Shown here in pieces: positions 63,858 through 64,000 of a stretch of 64,000 nt of DNA. Position 1 is the stretch's first letter. Each line of letters begins with the position of its first letter. The DNA comes from Eutreptiella sp. 'Long Island Sound 2002'. Its lineage: Eukaryota > Euglenozoa > Euglenophyceae > Eutreptiales > Eutreptiaceae. A program made the position numbers and the translations under genes. The DNA lies in assembly GCA_964036045.1 (NCBI GenBank), contig OZ038399.1, forward strand, positions 25,853,349 to 25,917,348, in the 5' to 3' direction. Under the pieces are notes generated by a model. It was not told where the DNA came from and made no database searches. It saw only the letters and a program-made list of their open reading frames with translations.

Positions 63858-64000
63858 CTGTACACATACACACGGGTCCAGCCCCCCCCCCCCCACCTTC
63901 CTCTCCATCAGAGGGATTACTCGCCTCAAGCTCAACCTCAATCACATTGCTAAAAGGAGTCCGCTGCCTTGGCCGCCAAAGATCTTCACATATCTGTTCT
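53318..64000 (+). CDS. Spliced exostosin-like (GT47-type) glycosyltransferase-like gene, core exons, 3' end outside window
   Basis: Eight exons chain with matching phases: 53,318-53,604; 53,871-53,951; 54,327-54,388; 56,126-56,226; 58,187-58,292; 60,464-60,606; 63,554-63,741; 63,914 onward. The joined protein runs from a VVFWSLNFKGPDL-type strand and IPNHFFLITHK through HPKVLKIFALN and HPKLVPIPLGIGEHG to HLMHIGFYQMRIGSRQR. This order (a 'fvLvTHN' strand, 'wFAQN', 'HPKL-PIPIG', then a strand followed by an Arg-rich helix) is what I recall of exostosin-like proteins in algae, other protists and giant viruses. Such enzymes transfer sugars in the secretory pathway; donor and acceptor cannot be read from sequence. 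Introns are 172 bp to 2.9 kb, GT-AG, and loaded with repeats. The exon joins are inferred from sequence alone. The 5' end may reach 50,683. Confidence 0.6.
53871..53951 (+). CDS. Exon with alternative 3' end
   Basis: Starts after GTGTCTTTTCAG and reads GEPCVTADMFELPTKF then LSFEEWLQQRP, phase 1 in. With the donor GTCTGT at 53,952 it leaves in phase 1 and fits the next exon. If that donor is not used, the same frame continues to a TGA at 54,026, giving a plausible alternative C-terminus (FPFEMVVCPLNTP). The sequence alone does not decide between a short isoform and splicing on. Confidence 0.5.
54029..54326. other. Intron tail or 3' untranslated region
   Basis: Less GC-rich than most of the region, with TATAAGAAATC near 54,101. 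It is intron if splicing continues to 54,327, or 3' UTR if the TGA at 54,026 is used. No clear polyadenylation signal was seen. Confidence 0.35.
54327..54388 (+). CDS. Exon with possible read-through to a stop
   Basis: Preceded by TGCTCTCCTGCTGCAG. Joined to the previous exon (G + TG) it reads VYQDPGMQSNYYPGYPFLDGQ up to the donor GTGCAG at 54,389, phase 0 out. Without splicing, the frame continues as VQRFAFATTHAAIVDLPF to a TGA at 54,464-54,466, also protein-like. Alternative last exons therefore remain possible. Confidence 0.55.
54655..54815 (+). repeat. 161-bp dispersed repeat, copy 2
   Basis: Ungapped match to 51,551-51,711 in the same orientation, about 96% identical by eye. It starts at CAACGACTGGG and ends in a G9 tract. 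The flanks outside the match are unrelated. Confidence 0.85.
55475..55628 (+). repeat. ~155-bp inverted repeat, left copy
   Basis: Begins CCACCGCTTTGGAGG and includes CCCCTGGCGCTAAAGCCCTCGG, GGCAGGCAGGGGAT and GGCAGCGCCCGCTACGCAAC. The reverse complement occurs at about 60,262-60,415. Identity is high by eye, with a few small gaps. This is a member of an unidentified dispersed family. Confidence 0.85.
56126..56226 (+). CDS. Exon, CFYKMCDFTWSTYYQFFRGQ segment
   Basis: CATTCCTCATTGCAG precedes and GTCACA follows. The 101-nt exon enters in phase 0 and leaves in phase 2, reading CFYKMCDFTWSTYY, QFFRGQFFNDTFDV and TKVFN. Codon use and residue mix are clearly protein-like against the low-complexity flanks. 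It lies just before the 'vvfVktD' strand of the exostosin-like core. Confidence 0.65.
56590..56731 (+). mobile_element. Short retroposon: 18-bp target-site duplication and A13 tail
   Basis: The 18-mer GAAACAACCTTTTCTCTT occurs perfectly at 56,590-56,607 and 56,714-56,731. Between them lies a 93-bp body (56,608-56,700, TGATGCTTTGCGGGGATCC to GGAGTCAGTG) followed by 13 A (56,701-56,713). A duplicated target, a body and a 3' A-tail directly before the second duplicate are the hallmark of LINE-mediated insertion of an RNA (SINE, processed small RNA or mRNA fragment). The 5' start GCTTTGCG with a following GTATC-TA faintly recalls the U4 snRNA 5' end, but this is weak. The perfect duplication indicates a fairly recent insertion. 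Confidence 0.8.
56914..57385. repeat. C-rich inverted duplication with three CCGGGAGACCGTC motifs
   Basis: ACTCACACCCACAGGTACC plus a C-tract and CTTTGCAAACTCCCC (56,899-56,945) is matched in reverse complement at 57,345-57,385 (GGGAGTTTGCAAGG, then a G-rich run, GGGTACGGGTGTGAGTTGGG). CGGGAGACCGTC occurs at 56,968, 57,280 and 57,319, each next to a C-tract. The whole looks like scrambled duplication of one C-rich repeat. Confidence 0.6.
57010..57252 (+). CDS. Isolated 80-codon ORF with VLDEAH string
   Basis: An ATG at 57,010 opens 80 codons to TGA. The part after residue 27 (VQQFKVCLFSYPEVLYRSFG, then SSITFVLDEAHWHQRESRF) is protein-like and less GC-rich than its surroundings. VLDEAH has the form of the Walker B/DExH motif of SF2 helicases, but no other helicase motif is visible, so the match may be chance. 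It lies inside a proposed intron and does not fit the phase of the neighbouring exons. It could be a fragment of an inserted element or an unrelated small gene. Confidence 0.3.
   Translation: MLVCVAHLLYTCFATHPVPVMQTEHVQQFKVCLFSYPEVLYRSFGSSITFVLDEAHWHQRESRFTRVLFACISGGYHSLP
57637..57668. repeat. Two adjacent perfect palindromes
   Basis: CCCGCGCGCGCGGG (57,637-57,650) overlaps GGGGGCTCG-TT-CGAGCCCCC (57,649-57,668). The second folds into a 9-bp stem with a 2-base loop; GTTCGAGCC resembles a tRNA B box, but no cloverleaf can be drawn around it. Confidence 0.6.
57821..57846. repeat. Hairpin with 12-bp perfect arms, related to a site at 52,623
   Basis: CTCAAAATGATC and GATCATTTTGAG surround a loop AGCGCATGGCGG-type spacer. 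The region ATGATCAGCGC...GGATC-TTTTGAG-CAT-AT from 57,827 also matches 52,623-52,660 in the same orientation with a few differences. A small dispersed repeat end is possible. Confidence 0.5.
58140..58171. repeat. GGCGAG hexamer run
   Basis: About five copies of GGCGAG immediately upstream of the acceptor of the exon at 58,187. It reads as poly(Arg-Ala-like) codons on plus but lies in the proposed intron. Confidence 0.8.
58187..58292 (+). CDS. Exon with the 'IPNHFFLITHK' strand of the exostosin-like core
   Basis: After TGTGGTGCAG the 106-nt exon enters in phase 2 (AG + G) and leaves in phase 0 before GTCGGC. It reads SVVFWSLNFKGPDL, SHLLHRIDQ and IPNHFFLITHKQ. In exostosin-like proteins a corresponding helix and 'fvLvTHNsD' strand open the nucleotide-sugar-binding half of the domain (family knowledge from memory). 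The acceptor has a poor pyrimidine tract. Confidence 0.65.
58293..60463. other. Proposed intron of ~2.2 kb
   Basis: Very C-rich: C-tracts near 58,685, 58,747-58,772, 58,832, 59,430 and 59,560, with G-tracts near 59,317 and 59,615. Contains the right copy of the ~155-bp inverted repeat (60,262-60,415). Weak exon-like signals at 58,352-58,564, 59,031-59,161 and 59,920-59,959 were seen but not accepted. No gene on the minus strand could be supported. Confidence 0.45.
60262..60415 (-). repeat. ~155-bp inverted repeat, right copy
   Basis: Reverse complement of 55,475-55,628. Its right end (CCTCCAAAGCGGTAGTCC) stops about 45 bp before the accepted start of the next exon. In this copy GGTAGT replaces GGTGGT of the other copy, creating an AG that could act as an alternative splice acceptor at 60,415. 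Confidence 0.85.
60464..60606 (+). CDS. Exon with HPKLVPIPLGIG, the most diagnostic part of the gene
   Basis: Preceded by GATGTCCCTTTTCGCAAG and entering in phase 0, it reads DNIRLPPWLLDHPKVLKIF, ALNIPHHLE, HPKLVPIPLGIGEHG and RLPS, and leaves in phase 2 before GTGTGT. The pair HPKV-x(2)-FALN and HPKL-PIP-GI matches, from memory, the 'WFAQN...HPKLIPIPIGI' core of exostosin-like proteins. An alternative, earlier acceptor at 60,415 (inside a dispersed repeat) would add 16 codons and also keep phase 0. I prefer 60,464 because its pyrimidine tract is better and the spacing from LITH suits the family. Confidence 0.7.
60870..60912. repeat. CT microsatellite
   Basis: About 14 CT repeats with CCCT interruptions, inside the proposed large intron. 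Confidence 0.95.
62765..62880. repeat. TCTCC pentanucleotide pyrimidine tract
   Basis: About 20 degenerate copies of TCTCC, with occasional G, on an almost pure pyrimidine strand. It lies 0.7 kb upstream of the exon at 63,554. Confidence 0.95.
63160..63396. repeat. CAA trinucleotide tract with CAT-rich centre
   Basis: Two CAA runs (63,172-63,222 and 63,318-63,396) flank a 100-bp ATCAAC-type centre. All frames give runs of one or two residues (Asn, Gln, Thr on plus; Val, Leu, Cys on minus), so the long open frames here are not evidence of coding. Confidence 0.95.
63554..63741 (+). CDS. Exon with the Arg-rich helix of the exostosin-like core
   Basis: Preceded by CCCCTTCCTCACAG and followed by GTGCCT; 188 nt, phase 2 in (CG + C), phase 1 out. 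It reads RPSELRYLNEFLHNAS, IRPEHLMHIGFYQM and RIGSRQRAMRRRRILGFVAQ. Directly after GEHG of the previous exon this gives the 'HG ... L ... LxYxNF ... xxR' order expected after the PIPIG motif. The frame is also open upstream (IPDFISEPLPHS), so a slightly earlier acceptor (TTCATCTCAG at 63,537) cannot be excluded. Confidence 0.7.
63742..63913. other. Proposed 172-bp intron with CA repeat
   Basis: GTGCCT at the left end and CTCTCCATCAGAG at the right. A CA microsatellite (63,826-63,857) and a C12 tract lie inside. Confidence 0.6.
63826..63857. repeat. CA microsatellite
   Basis: About 14 CA repeats inside the short intron at 63,742-63,913. Confidence 0.95.
63914..64000 (+). CDS. Exon cut by the right edge
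   Basis: With the acceptor at CATCAGAG, the split codon is G + GG and the frame reads GITRLKLNLNHIAKRSP then LPWPPKIFTYLF, open to the last base. With the acceptor three... two bases earlier (CATCAG) the frame would give a Ser/Thr-rich reading that is less protein-like; the chosen one keeps the phase left by the previous exon. Confidence 0.6.

Overview
This window is eukaryotic nuclear DNA. Bases 1-49,667 are one uninterrupted satellite array of about 4,139 copies of a 12-bp unit, GGTTCCCTAATW (minus strand TTAGGGAACCWA). The remaining 14.3 kb is GC-rich unique DNA with homopolymer C and G tracts, microsatellites, GT-AG introns and small retroposed or dispersed repeats. No prokaryotic operon, rRNA or confident tRNA is visible. 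The species cannot be fixed. An intron-rich, GC-rich genome with an exostosin-like gene of a type familiar from algae and other protists suggests a protist or alga (inference).

Layout. 1-49,667: satellite. The unit comes in two forms that differ at one base (AATAGG or AATTGG). Their order, plus rarer variants, forms many higher-order repeats (HORs) of 0.3-2.9 kb. Nearly all indels are whole units; only seven units have 11 or 13 bp, and two of those seven are copies of one event. The last 1,499 units (31,680-49,667) keep perfect 12-bp register. Four of six reading frames stay open for thousands of codons, but this follows from unit composition and I do not call these genes. 49,680-50,300: transition zone made of a degenerate ~34-bp tandem repeat that reverses orientation near 50,060, so the array ends in an imperfect palindrome.

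50,300-64,000: mainly one spliced plus-strand gene that runs off the right edge. Its 3' exons (56,126-56,226; 58,187-58,292; 60,464-60,606; 63,554-63,741; 63,914 onward) join with compatible intron phases. The joined protein reads like the catalytic part of an exostosin-like (GT47-type) glycosyltransferase, including HPKLVPIPLGIG. Exons at 53,130-54,388 also chain by phase. Candidates further upstream (52,667-53,002; 52,068-52,257; and a signal-anchor first exon at 50,683-50,847) are less sure. The introns hold a short retroposon with an 18-bp target-site duplication and A13 tail, a 161-bp direct repeat pair, a ~155-bp inverted repeat pair, microsatellites and poly-C/poly-G tracts.

The array lies upstream of the gene, which is transcribed away from it. 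The plus strand of the array shows CCCTAA, the orientation expected near a left chromosome end, so a subtelomeric position is possible but unproven. All exon calls were made by eye from frame, splice signals and phase; no alignment was run.
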